A stretch of DNA of 64,000 bases from Bettongia penicillata ogilbyi (Eukaryota > Chordata > Mammalia > Diprotodontia > Potoroidae). Below, one piece after another: positions 44,325 through 55,884 of this stretch. How positions within the stretch are numbered: the first letter of the stretch is position 1; each line of letters opens with the position of its first letter. The notes beneath the pieces were generated by a model, which had not been told where the DNA came from, made no database searches, and saw nothing but the letters and a program-made list of their open reading frames with translations. The position numbers and the translations under genes were made by a program. The stretch spans positions 6,868,702 through 6,932,701 of the forward strand of contig JAJHZJ010000496.1 of assembly GCA_023548195.1 (NCBI GenBank). The letters are read 5' to 3'.

Positions 44325-44572
44325 AGAGACAATCAAGTGGCACATTGGATAGAGGACTTGAACTGGAGTCAAGTGGATCTATGTTCCAATCTGGTTTCAG
44401 ACACTTCTAGCTGTTTGACCCTGGACAAGTCATTTAGCTTCTTTGTGCCTCATTTTCCTTATCTGTAAAATGGGGATAGTGATAGTATCTCCTTCCTATG
44501 GTTGTGGTGAAGATAAAATGAGATATTTCTAAAACATTTGCAACATAATGCTATTATTAAGGGGAGGAGAAA
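44325..44572 (+). mobile_element. CORE-SINE, near full length
   Basis: CAATCAAGTGGCACATTGGA, GAACTGGAGTCAAGTGGATC, TTTGACCCTGGACAAGTCAT, TTTCCTTATCTGTAAAATGG and AAGATAAAATGAGATATTTC. Confidence 0.8.
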
Positions 44573-44574
44573 TA

Positions 44575-44960
44575 TGAAATAATAATCACAGTAACTGACA
44601 TTTATGAGCTACTTTATCTTTCTCTCAGTCCTTTATGTTATTTTTGCCTAGATAGTTAATACGCTTGATACTGTTGACTATATATATGTAACACACATGC
44701 GTGAATGTATGTGCACATATACATACTCACACATATGTACTATACATGCATACATATTTACATTTAGGCTACTGAATTTAAAACTCCACTGACTTTTGGT
44801 ACACCAAGTAAATTTAATCTCCTATAGGTGTTATTGTTTCCATCTTCCTGTAAAGGAAACTGAAGTTCCTAGGAATTAATGACTCATTCGGCATCTCAGT
44901 TTGTAAGAAACAGAAGTTGGATTTGAATCCACCCAGATCTTTGTGAATCCAAATCCAAGA
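44575..44960 (-). mobile_element. MIR3-like antisense SINE interrupted by a TACA/CACA tract
   Basis: Left part 44575-44660 (ATCACAGTAACTGACATTTA); right part 44790-44960 (AAAGGAAACTGAAGTTCCTA, GAAGTTGGATTTGAATCCAC). Between them, 44680-44760 is an imperfect TATG/CACA microsatellite. Confidence 0.55.
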
Positions 44961-45095
44961 CTTTGTGAAAGATATTGCTGTAGATCAATGAAAGAGAGAT
45001 CCTGGATGCAAATGAGACTGAAGCTTTACTCAGTTAGAGAAGGATAATAGTTTTCATGGAGGTCTAGATGCAAAATGTTGCTTTGCAGTTATAGT

Positions 45096-45480
45096 ATCTC
45101 AGAGCTAGAAGGGTCCTTCGAGGCCAGCCAGTCTCATCCATACCTGCACCAACATCCCTCCCTAGAATACTCGCTCAAGGTGGTCATTTGTCTTTTGTTT
45201 CAAAAGATCTCCTTTGAGAGGAAACTGCCTACTTCCCAGGGCAGACCATTCCATTTAGAGACTTTGGGATAGTTCTAGTTGCTAGATGGTTTTCATTGCT
45301 TTACAATGAGCCAACATCTAGCTACCTGTGATTTTTTACCCATTATTCCTATTTCTGACTTCTGAGGCTAAGAATACAGTTTGAATTATGTCTTTCTCAA
45401 TATCCCCTAGTTATTACAACCCATGCTGTTCATTTCAGTATGGGATCACTTTTTGCCATGATTTTTTCTCTAAGGGTCTT
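45096..45480 (-). mobile_element. CR1/L3-like LINE, antisense
   Basis: CAGAGCTAGAAGGGTCCTTC, GAAACTGCCTACTTCCCAGG, CAGACCATTCCATTTAGAGA and CTTCTGAGGCTAAGAATACA follow the 'ggaactcactacctcc ... cagcccattccac ... ctctgggg' order. Confidence 0.65.
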
Positions 45481-45619
45481 ATTCTCAATATTACATAAGT
45501 ATGTGCTTATAAATATATAGGCTATTGTTAAAGGGGAGTGTTTGGATTACAGACAAAATTAAGGCAAACAAGGAAAAATTGCAGAAGGGTAGATCATCAT
45601 TCAGAATTAGGAAAGACTT

Positions 45620-45720
45620 CCTAACAGTATATGTATATGCTTACATATGTATATACCATATCTACCTATATATGATGTTATATATCATGCATCATCTATA
45701 ATATAGATATTACATAGGTG
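45620..45720. repeat. TATA/TATG-rich tract
   Basis: Imperfect ATATGTAT and TATATATGATG units. Confidence 0.7.
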
Positions 45721-46077
45721 TAGTTGCACAGAAGTTTGGAAACACAATATTTTTCAAATTCACAGGCACTCAGCATTAGAAGGGTCTGCAGAGATTCCAG
45801 AACTAAATAAGGAAAACAATTCCTAATAATATGTGTGTATTTACTTTTCACAGATATCTGAGTGTACATGGTTTTCAGGGTCACAGGAACTCACCTATAT
45901 ATACAACATATATTGTTAAGAGCTTTTTCCATAAATTGCTCAGTGATCCAAAAATATTTCTGGTTCTGACAGCTACCTTTTGAGAGCTATGATTCTGAAA
46001 AAAAAATGATTTTAGACCATATTGGTGACTTCATTTCTATAGGAAATACTAATTGTGGATGATTCCTGTGCCACTGC

Positions 46078-46205
46078 AGATAAGTACATTGTTAAACAGT
46101 CTTAGAGAGTTGTCTTTGGATGCAGTGAATCACCCAGGGTCGCAGTCAATATATATCATAGGTGGACCTTCATCCCGGCTCTCCCTGGTTCTGAAATTGA
46201 TTTTC
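46078..46205 (-). mobile_element. Antisense SINE fragment
   Basis: ATGCAGTGAATCACCCAGGG, TCGCAGTCAATATATATCAT and CTCCCTGGTTCTGAAATTG. Confidence 0.45.
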
Positions 46206-46434
46206 TTTCTATTTGATATGATAGGAAGACTTTGCTTTAGATCATAGCTTTGACACATCCGAGTTTTGTGACTCTGGACAAATCATGTATACTCTACAGG
46301 CAACTCTCTAGGAACTACATTCCTTTCACTGCCCTTAACCAGAGAGGTTCAGTGATCTGCATTGGTAGAGAACGTTCCCTTACCAGAAATTCCACTAATC
46401 ACAGATCCTTCATGTAATCACAAATACATGCTCA

Positions 46435-46512
46435 TACAAATACATATATATATATACACATATATAAATATATAAATGTGTGTATATTTATATATACATA
46501 TATACACATTTG
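46435..46512. repeat. (TA)n / TACATATA tract
   Basis: Alternating TA with C and G variants. Confidence 0.8.
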
Positions 46513-47261
46513 TTATATTGTGTCCTATGATATAGTGTATTACACTGCTTTATACTTGTGGAATGAGATCTCACATCTTTTTCTGTGAATAGTAGAAATT
46601 TATTAAAAAAAAATTATCTGATGGGGAAAAGCATTATTTTAACTCATTTCTTTTGGTATTTGGCAATTTCATTTTGTCTGAGTGTATACAGAGGGAAAAC
46701 TTTCTTCCTAGACCTCAGTATAGGCTGTGCCCATTTTATGGTCTCTTGGCATGATATGAGTACATAGTTGTAATACAATAAGAAGCCATTTTTCTTTGTT
46801 TTTCTTTTAACAATTTCATTAAGGAATCAAAAGCTATTAATTTTCTAACTTGGTATATGAGGAAACATTGCTTCCTATCATAAAGCAAATACTGCCAGGA
46901 CTGTTCTGGATCCTACCCAAACTTGGCTGGATGCAAAGTTTTCTTCATTTTAAAAGCAGAAGGGCTTAATTAAGAACCATCTTTAAGCACTCAGAGCACT
47001 TTCATACTCTAGGGGTGTTAAGTAAAAGCCAACTGACTGATCGACACAAACAATTATGTCACTGTGATATGAAGCACATCAGTGGTGTGGGATTTTCATA
47101 GCATTTTTGGAAAAGCCTCAACTAAGACATTGACTAGGCACATATAACACCATGGATCAGTGGTCCATTGACATCGTGCAATCCATTCCCTTTTTGTTAG
47201 CAGCATTGCTGATATCTTTTTTTCCCCTTGCAGCCCCTGTGGTTTCTTGAGGGCTAGCCAA
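46513..47261. other. Low-copy intron-like sequence
   Basis: No repeat or exon recognised. Confidence 0.4.
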
Positions 47262-47350
47262 ATCTCGTTCCTTTTTGTTTATATATCCCCACTGCTGAGC
47301 CTTTGTCTGGCATAGAACAGATACCTAATAAATGTGTTAACGGTTGAATC
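47262..47350 (+). mobile_element. L2-like LINE 3' end
   Basis: GCCTTTGTCTGGCATAGAAC and AGATACCTAATAAATGTGTT. Confidence 0.6.
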
Positions 47351-47487
47351 TAAGTCATATTCTAGCTCCAAACAGCATCTTCCTAATACATGTCAAAAGG
47401 GTAAGTTCCAAAGTTGACATAGTTGCTACTGATCCCTACTGCTGCTCCCTGCACACTTACATGGTGTCAAATCTTCCTCGTTCTAAC

Positions 47488-47640
47488 GTCCATAGGATCA
47501 GAGGGACATGGGTTTAGAAATGGAAGAGACCTTGGAGGTTATCTTGTCCAGCGTCCTCATTTTATAATTGAGAAACCCCAAACTCAGCTCAATCATGTAC
47601 TCAAGATCCAGCAGTCTGGTCTGGACTATTCCTTCTCTTG
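47488..47640 (-). mobile_element. CORE-SINE, antisense
   Basis: GAAATGGAAGAGACCTTGGA, CCAGCGTCCTCATTTTATAA and TTGAGAAACCCCAAACTCAG. Confidence 0.65.
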
Positions 47641-48000
47641 ACACATGGCATTCCTTCTTTTGTCTTTGTTTCTTTTCCCAGAATGTTCTTCCTCCTCCTC
47701 TTTTCCTCATAGAATCCAGTGTTACCTACCAAGCTCTTCTCTAGTGCTTCCTTTTCCATGAGACTTCACTCTCTCCTCCCTTCCAGATCTCTTCTCCCCA
47801 TAAGTCTGTCTCTCTATGCACACAGTGTAAATTATGTGTATACACACACAGACGCATATACGCACACACAATCTCCCCTAAGAGAATGTAGTCTACTGGA
47901 GAGCATAGGTTTCTCATTTTGTCTTTATCTCTCCAGTGCTCAGCCTGGTAACTGACATTAATTGTTTAATTAATTCCTGTTTATTGATTGATTGTAGGCC
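47640..48000 (+). mobile_element. L2-like LINE 3' region to its end
   Basis: CCCAGAATGTTCTTCCTCCT, TACCAAGCTCTTCTCTAGTG, then an internal CACA tract, CAATCTCCCCTAAGAGAATG, TCTCCAGTGCTCAGCCTGGT and TTTATTGATTGATTG. It shares the 'acacacaatctcccctaagaga' junction with 41262, as expected for two members of one subfamily. Confidence 0.6.
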
Positions 48001-48437
48001 ATGTGCTTAGGCGGGTAACCCACAGAGGTCAAGTGATCTGTCCAAGCTCATCAAAGTAGCACATTCCTCCTCTGTTGACTTGAGTCCCTTTGTTTACTGG
48101 AAAGAGCAAAGGGAGAAATCAAGGGAGGCCACTTTGGGCAAGAAAAATTAACTTTCTGTAGTTTTAATACTTCAAGTAATTGCTTAATATGGGGATTCTA
48201 CCCCTCCCCTGACACATATAGTAAAGCAGCCCATAGCACGCCTGTGCATTACTGAACACTTTCACAAGAACCTAGCCTTCCTCTCACTTGGTTAAAGGGC
48301 AGGCTTGTAAAGGAGGGATGAACTTTGGCTTCACTGTGGTTTGGTTCTAAACATCAGTCTGCATTTTCCCATGTGCCTGATTATATAACTGCCCTATGGC
48401 TCCTTTGTTTTTCTTTCTCTTTTTAAGAAGTAACTTA

Positions 48438-48612
48438 ATGGGCTAGAAAGTCATGGGGAGGCAGAAGACTGGGGGTCCTGGGTTGAAATAGAAATGTGAC
48501 CTTAGAAAAATCATTTAATGTCTCTGAGTTTGTTTCCTCATCTATAAAATGATGGTCTGGGATAAAATTGTTATTTCTGAGGTCATTACATTCTCAAAGT
48601 TCTATGAAATCT
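48438..48612 (+). mobile_element. CORE-SINE/MIR
   Basis: GGGGGTCCTGGGTTGAAATA, TGTGACCTTAGAAAAATCAT, TTTCCTCATCTATAAAATGA and TTCTGAGGTCATTACATTCT. Confidence 0.7.
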
Positions 48613-48689
48613 TTTCTTGGAATATACTCTAGTGTTGTAATTGTAGCCAGTAAGTTGCTTTTTTGCTCCATGATGTCAAGTATCATTCT

Positions 48690-48765
48690 CTTTCTCTCTC
48701 TCTCTCTAATATATGATATATAGATATATGTATACACATACATATTATACACACACACACACAGC
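48690..48765. repeat. (CT)n, (TA)n and (CA)n compound tract
   Basis: Short CT units, then TATA/TACA, then about ten CA units. Confidence 0.85.
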
Positions 48766-49047
48766 AGTCAGAAAATGCAGCTTTGTGATATAAAAAATCT
48801 GATTGCCAAAATGATTCGGAATTGGTCCGTTAAGAGAAATGTCCTATCAGTGGGGGCAACAGCAATCAATACTGAAGTCAGTAAATTTAAAGTCTTGACT
48901 TATGAAAAGAAAAATAAGAGTGTTTCTGACTGGGGACATGGAAAATAGTGGAACAGTGAGGAGGTTGAGCTAATAGGATCAGATGGTGAAATGGAAAGAA
49001 TATCAGATTCAGAATGGAAAATAACTCAGAAGAATACAAGACAAATC

Positions 49048-49305
49048 TAACTAGGTAGACAGTGGAATTAAATGGAAAAATACTCTGTTTAGAACCAAGG
49101 GAGCTGAGTTCAAGTAATGCTTTCACCAATCATTTAATAACTAGGTAAGCTTAAGCTTACAAATAGATTTCTATTGATCGCTTTGAAACTCAGTTTCCAC
49201 ATCTGTAAAATAGGAGAAATAAGATCTCTATGCTACATATCTCACAGAGTGGTTTTATACTTAATACTTCCTAAACTTTAAAGTGAGTTCTTATCTCAAT
49301 AACTT
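49048..49305 (+). mobile_element. CORE-SINE, diverged
   Basis: GAGCTGAGTTCAAGTAATGC, AACTCAGTTTCCACATCTGT and AAAATAGGAGAAATAAGATC. Confidence 0.65.
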
Positions 49306-49477
49306 TGATAATATGTTCTCATAAGCCTTTTCCTCCTTCCTTATTTGTTTTTGTTCTTGAACCTTTTGTTTGTAGGTTGGATTCTCATGGTCTTCTCTCT
49401 CTCTCTCTCTGTCTTTGTTAGCTCCAGTAGAAGGCTAAGATAGAACTGATTTGGAAACATAGACAAGATCCTAGGAC

Positions 49478-49640
49478 TATAGATTTAGAGATGGAAGGGA
49501 CCTTAGAGGCCATTGAGTTCAGTTCCCTCGTTTGACCCATGAGTAGTAAGTCATAAAGGTAATAAATGTTTGAGTTAAGATTTGAACTCAGAACTTACTG
49601 AGTCAAAGTCTATCCTTCACTCCACTAGTGAGTGTATTCT
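49478..49640 (-). mobile_element. CORE-SINE, antisense
   Basis: GATGGAAGGGACCTTAGAGG, CCATTGAGTTCAGTTCCCTC, AAGATTTGAACTCAGAACTT and TCACTCCACTAGTGAG. Confidence 0.7.
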
Positions 49641-49736
49641 TTGCTCATTTCCCTCCATTTTTAAGCCCTTAAAAATAAAAAAAATAAAAAAAAAACAGGG
49701 AAACTCTCAGGTATTTGTATGTTCTTTGTATAAATT
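49577..49736 (+). repeat. Direct repeat, copy 1
   Basis: Matches 51392-51552 along about 160 bp: the end of an antisense SINE, then TAGTGAGTGTATTCT, TTTGCTCATTTCCCTCCA, an A-rich AAATAAAA run and AACTCTCAGGTATTTG, ending in TTCTTTGTATAAAT. The flanks on either side do not match. Confidence 0.85.
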
Positions 49737-49925
49737 GGACACTATTCTCCAAATTCCACCTTCTGTAAGAAGCCTTCCCCAACTCCTCTTCATTCCAGTT
49801 TTTCCTCTGTTAATTTTTATTTCCTGTTTATCCTGTGTAGAGCTTGTTTGTATGTATTCGCTCTCATGTTGTGTCCTGCAGTAGATTGTAAGCCCCTTGA
49901 AGGCAGGGACCTTTTTTTTGTGTGT
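49660..49925 (+). mobile_element. L2-like LINE 3' region
   Basis: CTGTAAGAAGCCTTCCCCAA, CTCCTCTTCATTCCAGTTTT, GATTGTAAGCCCCTTGAAGG and CAGGGACCTTTTTTTTG. The final terminus may continue at 50095-50135 (GGCACCTAATAAAGGCTTAC). Confidence 0.6.
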
Positions 49926-50139
49926 GTCCCAGCACTTGGCAGAGTGAAAGTTTTGGCAGGAATTATCGACCCATGTGTTTCAGATTGTCTGTGAATTTCA
50001 TTGATTCATGCCACTGGTTCTCCGTACCTCCCAACTTTTCAGGGTTGAAAAGAGGGTTATGCGTTTGTCTAAAAAAACTGAGTTAGGTCATCAAATAGTA
50101 GGCACCTAATAAAGGCTTACTGGTTGACTGAGGTGCCAG

Positions 50140-50540
50140 GAAGGCATTCCTCCTAACTTCTTTTTATAACTGGCATCTCCATGTACCTTAGAAAACATTC
50201 GCTGACATTCCAGTGGGTTCTCTGCCCCATCCAGTACTGTTTGCTTTTTTCTTGGTTTTTTTACTTTGCACAGTGTTTCTCTCATGCATACAGAGCCTTG
50301 AAGTACAAAGGAAAATGAGATCCCATGAAGGGGTAGAAGGGAAGTTGTATTTTTCTTTTCCTCCTTGTTCAGGGTCTGACCCTGACTCAAGTCGGCTACT
50401 TCCTGACTGACAGGTTTTCTCTCATTGCTGTCTAGAACTGGCAAAAAGTACTCATGAAAAATTCAGCAGCTAGAGGCCGAGAAATTTCAAGGGTAGGGGG
50501 CGCAATGTATTTGAAATATTTATCTTTTTTTTCCAAAGCA
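50140..50540. other. Low-copy intron-like sequence
   Basis: No repeat or exon recognised. Confidence 0.4.
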
Positions 50541-50543
50541 TGC

Positions 50544-50599
<56 letters not shown>
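50541..50599. repeat. (TG)n microsatellite
   Basis: About 28 TG units; the first few are TGCG variants. Confidence 0.97.
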
Positions 50600-50600
<1 letters not shown>

Positions 50601-51254
50601 GGGCAGGAGGGAAAGTAGCATTTGGATTCATTTCCTTGTGTGGGCGAAACTTAGTTTATGATTAGGGATAAAGGTTATTTCTTCATTAGCTGCTTGGTCT
50701 ACCCTCCTTCAAACCATTTATTTCCTTCTTCCTAGTTGTTAGGTCTCATAATCCTTTCTCACTGTAGCATCCACTGATGGTGGCAAGAATTAAAGAACTC
50801 TCTTCCTCCATCTGATAGAATAAATAATATTTCTCAACAAACAGGGAAAAGAAAATAGTAGTCTGGCATCCAGCTCCCAATAAAAACCACTTTCTTAGCA
50901 TACAACTAGACACAAAGTCAATCGCCCTTTCTGTGGTTGAAAGAAAAAATATTCTGCTGTGTTTGTCTGTCCAGGAGTCAGGTTTGTCTGAGTGATGTCC
51001 CTGTGCGTCTCAGCAGTCTAAAAGTCAAGCTGGAGGTGTTCGACCTTCAGTGCTGGTTGCTAATCAAATTCACAAAAGGTTTTAATAACAACAAAAAGAA
51101 ACCTCATTCTCTGAACAGAAAATAAAGTTGGAAATGCATGCTCTTCCTGAGACTTTTTTTTCCCCACAAAATGTTTGAATAAATCCTTGAATACTCTTCA
51201 ATTTCTTTTATTTTCTAGAATTAAATTCTAAGTAGAGTGGGGTTGTTTTGTTCT
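50600..51254. other. Low-copy intron-like sequence
   Basis: No repeat or exon recognised. Confidence 0.4.
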
Positions 51255-51325
51255 TTTAGTGATATTTCCATAGCCAAACACAATGCCTGGAGCTTCCTCT
51301 TAATAAATTGCTAATTGATTGACCA
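51255..51325 (+). mobile_element. L2-like LINE 3' end
   Basis: CACAATGCCTGGAGCTTCCT, then CTTAATAAATTGCTAATTGA. Confidence 0.55.
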
Positions 51326-51391
51326 TATACTTATATGTATATGTTGGCTCTAGAATCAATTTTTAGAACTAATTTGGTCACTACTTGAGGT

Positions 51392-51552
51392 AGGATTTGA
51401 ACTCGGATCTTACTGACTCAAAGTCCATCCTTCACTCTTCTAGTGAGTGTATTCTAACACTTTGCTCATTTCTCTCCACTTCTAAGCCTTTAAAAATAAA
51501 AATGATAACAATAAAAAAGCAGGGGAACTCTCAGGTGTTCTTTGTATAAATG
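51392..51552 (+). repeat. Direct repeat, copy 2
   Basis: Partner of 49577-49736, offset 1815 bp. It has TAGTGAGTGTATTCT, TTTGCTCATTTCTCTCCA, an A-rich run broken by TGATAACA, then AACTCTCAGG and TTCTTTGTATAAAT. Differences are scattered single bases plus two small indels. Confidence 0.85.
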
Positions 51553-52437
51553 GTAGTGTCCCTAAGCATTGGGGATATCTTTATCTAATGTTCTAAACTT
51601 GATCCCCCATTCCTGTGGTGTCTACTTGTTTTCCCAACACCTCACTGCCAGTCATGAACACATTTAATCAATTAACCTCAATTAGTTTTTCTAAAGGGAT
51701 ATTTGTTTCAAAGACATAGCCATCCCAGAAGTAAAAACTTTTCTCCCTTCACCCCTTAACCTGAGGGACAGGCTACACTGTCCCCCAAATCACCCCAGTC
51801 TCTGGAAAGAATGAGCTCAGACTTCCAGGCTTGTGCATAGAATTGTTCCCACTAAGTTCACATCTAAATGCCTGGATGTTAGATGTGTCTACATTTTAGC
51901 TGCCTCTCAGCTGAGTCCTGAAGGTCTTTCTTTGGGGTCTTGATGCTGGACTCACCGACTGCAAAATCTGACATGAGCTTCTTTCCCGTATCTTCTACTG
52001 GCTCCATCTGTTGACCTTCGGAAGTTCACAGGGTTGTGGTCAGCTCCAGTCTCCTTCACCTAAAAACAATAAAGAAACAACTCAACAGACAGAAGCAACT
52101 GTAGGGCCAATCATTTTGCTTCCAAGCAATAGATGGCCCAACGGCATATTCCCTACCCCTACCCAAACACCCTCTCCCTTCAAAAGCCCATTCCAAGAAA
52201 CTGCTCCTAGTTTACTAGTGCCATTTTGAGTCTTCCCCCTCCTCCACCTTTGCTAGCTCCATAGTCAATCAAATGAGCTCCTCTTGGTCGCATAGCTAAG
52301 AGATTAGGAACATTTACAAAATGTCTGTACATTTTCCAACTTCTCATAAATGATTACATCAGCCAAATACTCTGTACATGCTTATACGGACTGGGCTCGT
52401 TGGTCATCCTATACCTTACATATATCTCTCTGAGTAA
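51553..52437. other. Unassigned, locally GC-richer intron-like sequence
   Basis: 51700-52200 is richer in C than its surroundings and could be an old LTR, but I find no TATA/AATAAA pair in order. No exon evidence. Confidence 0.35.
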
Positions 52438-52530
52438 ACTGTAAGCACCTTAAGAACAGGGACTGATTGAATCTTGTCTTCGCATCATCAGTGCCTACCA
52501 CATAGTAGATACTTAATGTTTATCGGTTTG
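52438..52530 (+). mobile_element. L2-like LINE 3' end
   Basis: CTGTAAGCACCTTAAGAACA, GGGACTGATTGAATCTTG, CATCATCAGTGCCTACCACA and TAGTAGATACTTAATG. Confidence 0.65.
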
Positions 52531-52661
52531 TCTTCACTATCCAGGGATCTAATATATAAAGTTTTATGTGCATTATTATATGCATTCAGTTATTTCTCAA
52601 CATATGTGGAGCAATTATGTTGATAAAATGTATATATATGATGAATAATAAAAGTAATCAT

Positions 52662-52750
52662 CATAGCTAGATTCTGAGGCTAGATTTGAACTTAGGTCTT
52701 CCTGACTCCAGGTATGTCCCTATATCCACTGGGCCACCTAGATGCCTGCA
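52662..52750 (-). mobile_element. CORE-SINE end, antisense
   Basis: GAGGCTAGATTTGAACTTAG, GTCTTCCTGACTCCAGGTAT and CCACTGGGCCACCTAGATGC. Confidence 0.75.
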
Positions 52751-52759
52751 AAGTATAGA

Positions 52760-53668
52760 ACAAAAAGACCTAAAGGAGTTAAAATCTAAGTTACGTTGGG
52801 AAATAGATAAACCCTATGGTCCTGGTGAATTGGGGTCTTTAGGTCTCCAACGAACCACCCTGTGACATAGCTAAGCCATTGCCATTGAGCAAACAGAAAG
52901 TAAGAGAGATGCCACAGGACTGGAGAAAGTCTTGTGTTATTCTGACTTTGAAAAAAAGGACTGTTGTTTTGTGAGTTTGACTTTAATTCTTGGGGAAAAG
53001 CTAGAAACAAAACATTGGAAAATTTTATTGCCTGGTTTACTAATGGCAAGATTTGGGTTCTAACAGATGAGTGGGCAAGGATGGAACCTGTGATCTTATT
53101 AGCACAGGGAATGAGGATACTCCCTCTACCAACCTGCCCATTTCACCAAGCAGCATGTATCTGAGGCCAGACCGGTAGCTGGGTTTTTCTAGATCTGAGG
53201 TCAATCCTCTCATCTACTACTCCATGCTGCCTTTAAGAACAAATGAATGACAGATTTAAAACAAGAATAAGAAATATATTCTTTCAAAGGGATAAAACGG
53301 TTTTGAATAAGAAAGCAAGGAACAGGCAGAGCTGCTATGACTTTTATCCTGAACATGCTATGCCAGACTAATCTGATTTCCTTTGACTGGGAAATATTGT
53401 AGAGCTCATTTTCCTTGGTTTTACTTCCTAATATTGTCAAAAAGATGGCAGGAGGTGGATGCCATGTTAACACAATTTGATGAATTTGAAATGTTTAGAA
53501 CAATGTCAAAGTGGAATGGACCAACTCCCATGCAGGGGCTCTCTTCATAGGGGCATTTGCTGGTCAATATGATGCAATAGGGAGGGATTCTTGTTCAGGT
53601 GCTGGATAGAACAGGCAGTATCTGTGGTCCTTTCCTACTCTAAGGTTCTGTGATTCTGTGAGGGATAG
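52760..53668 (+). mobile_element. CR1/L3-like LINE, 3' part reaching its terminus
   Basis: TAGATAAACCCTATGGTCCT and GGTGAATTGGGGTC, then GGACTGGAGAAAGTCTTGTG, recall the CR1 reverse transcriptase region around 'ggcctggagaaggg'. ATGCCAGACTAATCTGATTT and CCTTTGACTGGGAAATATTG match 'caggctaacctgatttccttttatga'. The end GTGGTCCTTTCCTACTCTAA plus TTCTGTGATTCTGTG matches the CR1/L3 terminal 8-bp repeats (ATTCTRTG). The reading frame is broken by many stops. Confidence 0.7.
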
Positions 53669-55524
53669 TCTACATTCTGAAAAACACCATTATATATTCC
53701 TTGTGTAAAGGAGAAGCCCCCTTCTTTGCATATGCAAGTTTACAGTGATTAAATGTATTATTGGAATGTATCCTTTTTCATTAATAGGACTATTACTCTA
53801 CTATTGTCCACACATTTCTTAACCCTTACTTTAGCTTATTGAAAATCAAATATGTGCAACAGAGAAGGGATGGACAAGTTATGCAGAATGAAATATTCAG
53901 GGAAATTGCCTGTTTGGGACTTGTTCTGCTTACCTTTGCCTATTGGTTATATGGTTATCTTCCTCACCCTGAACCTTGGTAGAAAAGGTAGAAGATGGGA
54001 GGCAGAGAACAGTTAGTTAATTGAAAAATGAAATTTAATGAAAAAAAATTTACACGTATTCCATAGACTATCAGTAGTTCAATAGATCAATAGTTTTTGT
54101 AAGCTTTCTAAACATGAAAATTATTTAGCCAGTAGATAGGGCTCTTTTGCATAGGGAAACAATATCTTGTTCCCATTTCTTAGATACATATATTGGCCCT
54201 TGCTCTGGTAATGGTTAATATAATGAATTTTGAATAACAGAAGTCAATCTCTCTAGGTAATTTTTATCACCTGTAAAATGGATTGAATAATTTCTGCCTC
54301 CTTAAATGCAAAATGCTTTTCTTATGCTTTTAAAAAACAACTGAAAAACCAGCAATAGAAAGAGTTCTTCAGTAACTGAGAGAGGGAGTATATTGGTTAT
54401 TATTCAAAATATTGGGAATTTTCCAACACTTGAAATCAAAGGTCCAGATTCCGCCTTCTTCGGATAAAAATATTGCTAATTTTCTAGCGTGGCCAATTCT
54501 TCTAAGTTTAGGTGGGTGCCATCCTAGGAGATCTGCATACAAATCACATTTTCTTTCTTCCTATTTTTCCCTTTCTTTGATCTTTTGTCTCTTTACTTTT
54601 TATAATAGTTATTTTTTTTCCTTCACATAGGACACTTGGATCATTTAGCTTCATTCTCCTATATGTCATGTTTTAAAATTATATTTTTAAGGAGAATATA
54701 ATATTTTAATTTACTTTTATATTTTTAGATGTTCATCTCTTGCCCTATATATGTATATATGTCTATATGTCTATGCACATATTTTATATGTGTGTGCATA
54801 ATAAGTTAGAAAGGCCAAAAAATTTATTCTGTCATGTAGGCCAAAAGTTCGCCTATCAGAAATTCAATTAAATTCAACCAGTAATTGCTGCCAAAGTCAG
54901 CCATGTGTTAAGGGTTATAGGATGCATGAAAGGAATATAAAATACAACCTCTGTCTTCTAGGGCCTTAGTCTAACTTAGTAAACGATCTGGCTAGACGCA
55001 TAAATGAAAACAGTACATGAGTACAGAAACAAGTTGTCTAGAAAACGTTCTTGTATAAAAAATGTTGAAAGGCTATATATGTTAAATTGTTAAGAAAGAG
55101 TCTTTACTTCCTTAAAAAAACAAAAGAAGACTCCCCCAATCAGAGAAGCAGGAAGACAGAAACTGCTGCCATATCCTTGATGAGGACATCATCCTCTGTG
55201 CTGGACGTGGTCAGACTCAAATACAAATAAGCACTATTAAATAACCAGAAATAACCACTGAACTAACCATAAAGATCCTTATGGACCACATGTTGACTTA
55301 GAAAACCATCCTTGTTTATACAAATATGCATATTTATATAATTATTTTCCTGTTTATATACATGTATAAATATTTATATATAAAATATGTATATATATTA
55401 CACGCACATGTACATACACACATAATATTCAGCAATAGATTAAAATCAGATAGCAACTACATTTTAATCTGATTCTGGTGGGTGACATATTTGGCATCTT
55501 TCTACTCCTTTTGAGACTCCTGTA
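53669..55524. other. Low-copy intron-like sequence with TA-rich tracts
   Basis: TA/TG-rich runs lie at 54745-54800 and 55320-55425. A weak L2-like piece (ACCTCTGTCTTCTAGGGCCT) lies near 54940. The rest is unassigned. Confidence 0.4.
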
Positions 55525-55610
55525 ATAATCACTCAATAAACTTATTAAGTGTCTACTATGCACCAGACATTGTGCTAAGAGCTGGAAAAGTAGGGAGATT
55601 CCATTACAGT
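55525..55610 (+). mobile_element. L2-like fragment
   Basis: CTTATTAAGTGTCTACTATG, CACCAGACATTGTGCTAAGA and GCTGGAAAAGTAGG. Confidence 0.65.
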
Positions 55611-55884
55611 ACAGTCACTGAACTGAACTGTGTGTGGAAAAAGAAAGGAGAGCCAGGGTGTCTGGTGATAACTCTGTGCCATTTCAGTGAAACTTTGGGT
55701 CTCTGGTGTTTCTGGGTAACTTCCTCTTATATTTCTTCCTGGGGAATTCTTACATACTGTACTGAAGTCTTAGGCAAAATAATAGGTGATGATAATTCTA
55801 TCTCACAAGGTAAAGCTGCACTCTTGATAGCACTGTGTCACTATATTTTCTTGGGCATACCAAGGTGTTTTGGGAATAATAGGA

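Noticed and set aside
51700..52230. GC-richer stretch considered as an exon cluster or LTR
   Set aside because: Stops in all frames, no paired splice sites, and no ordered TATA and polyadenylation signals.
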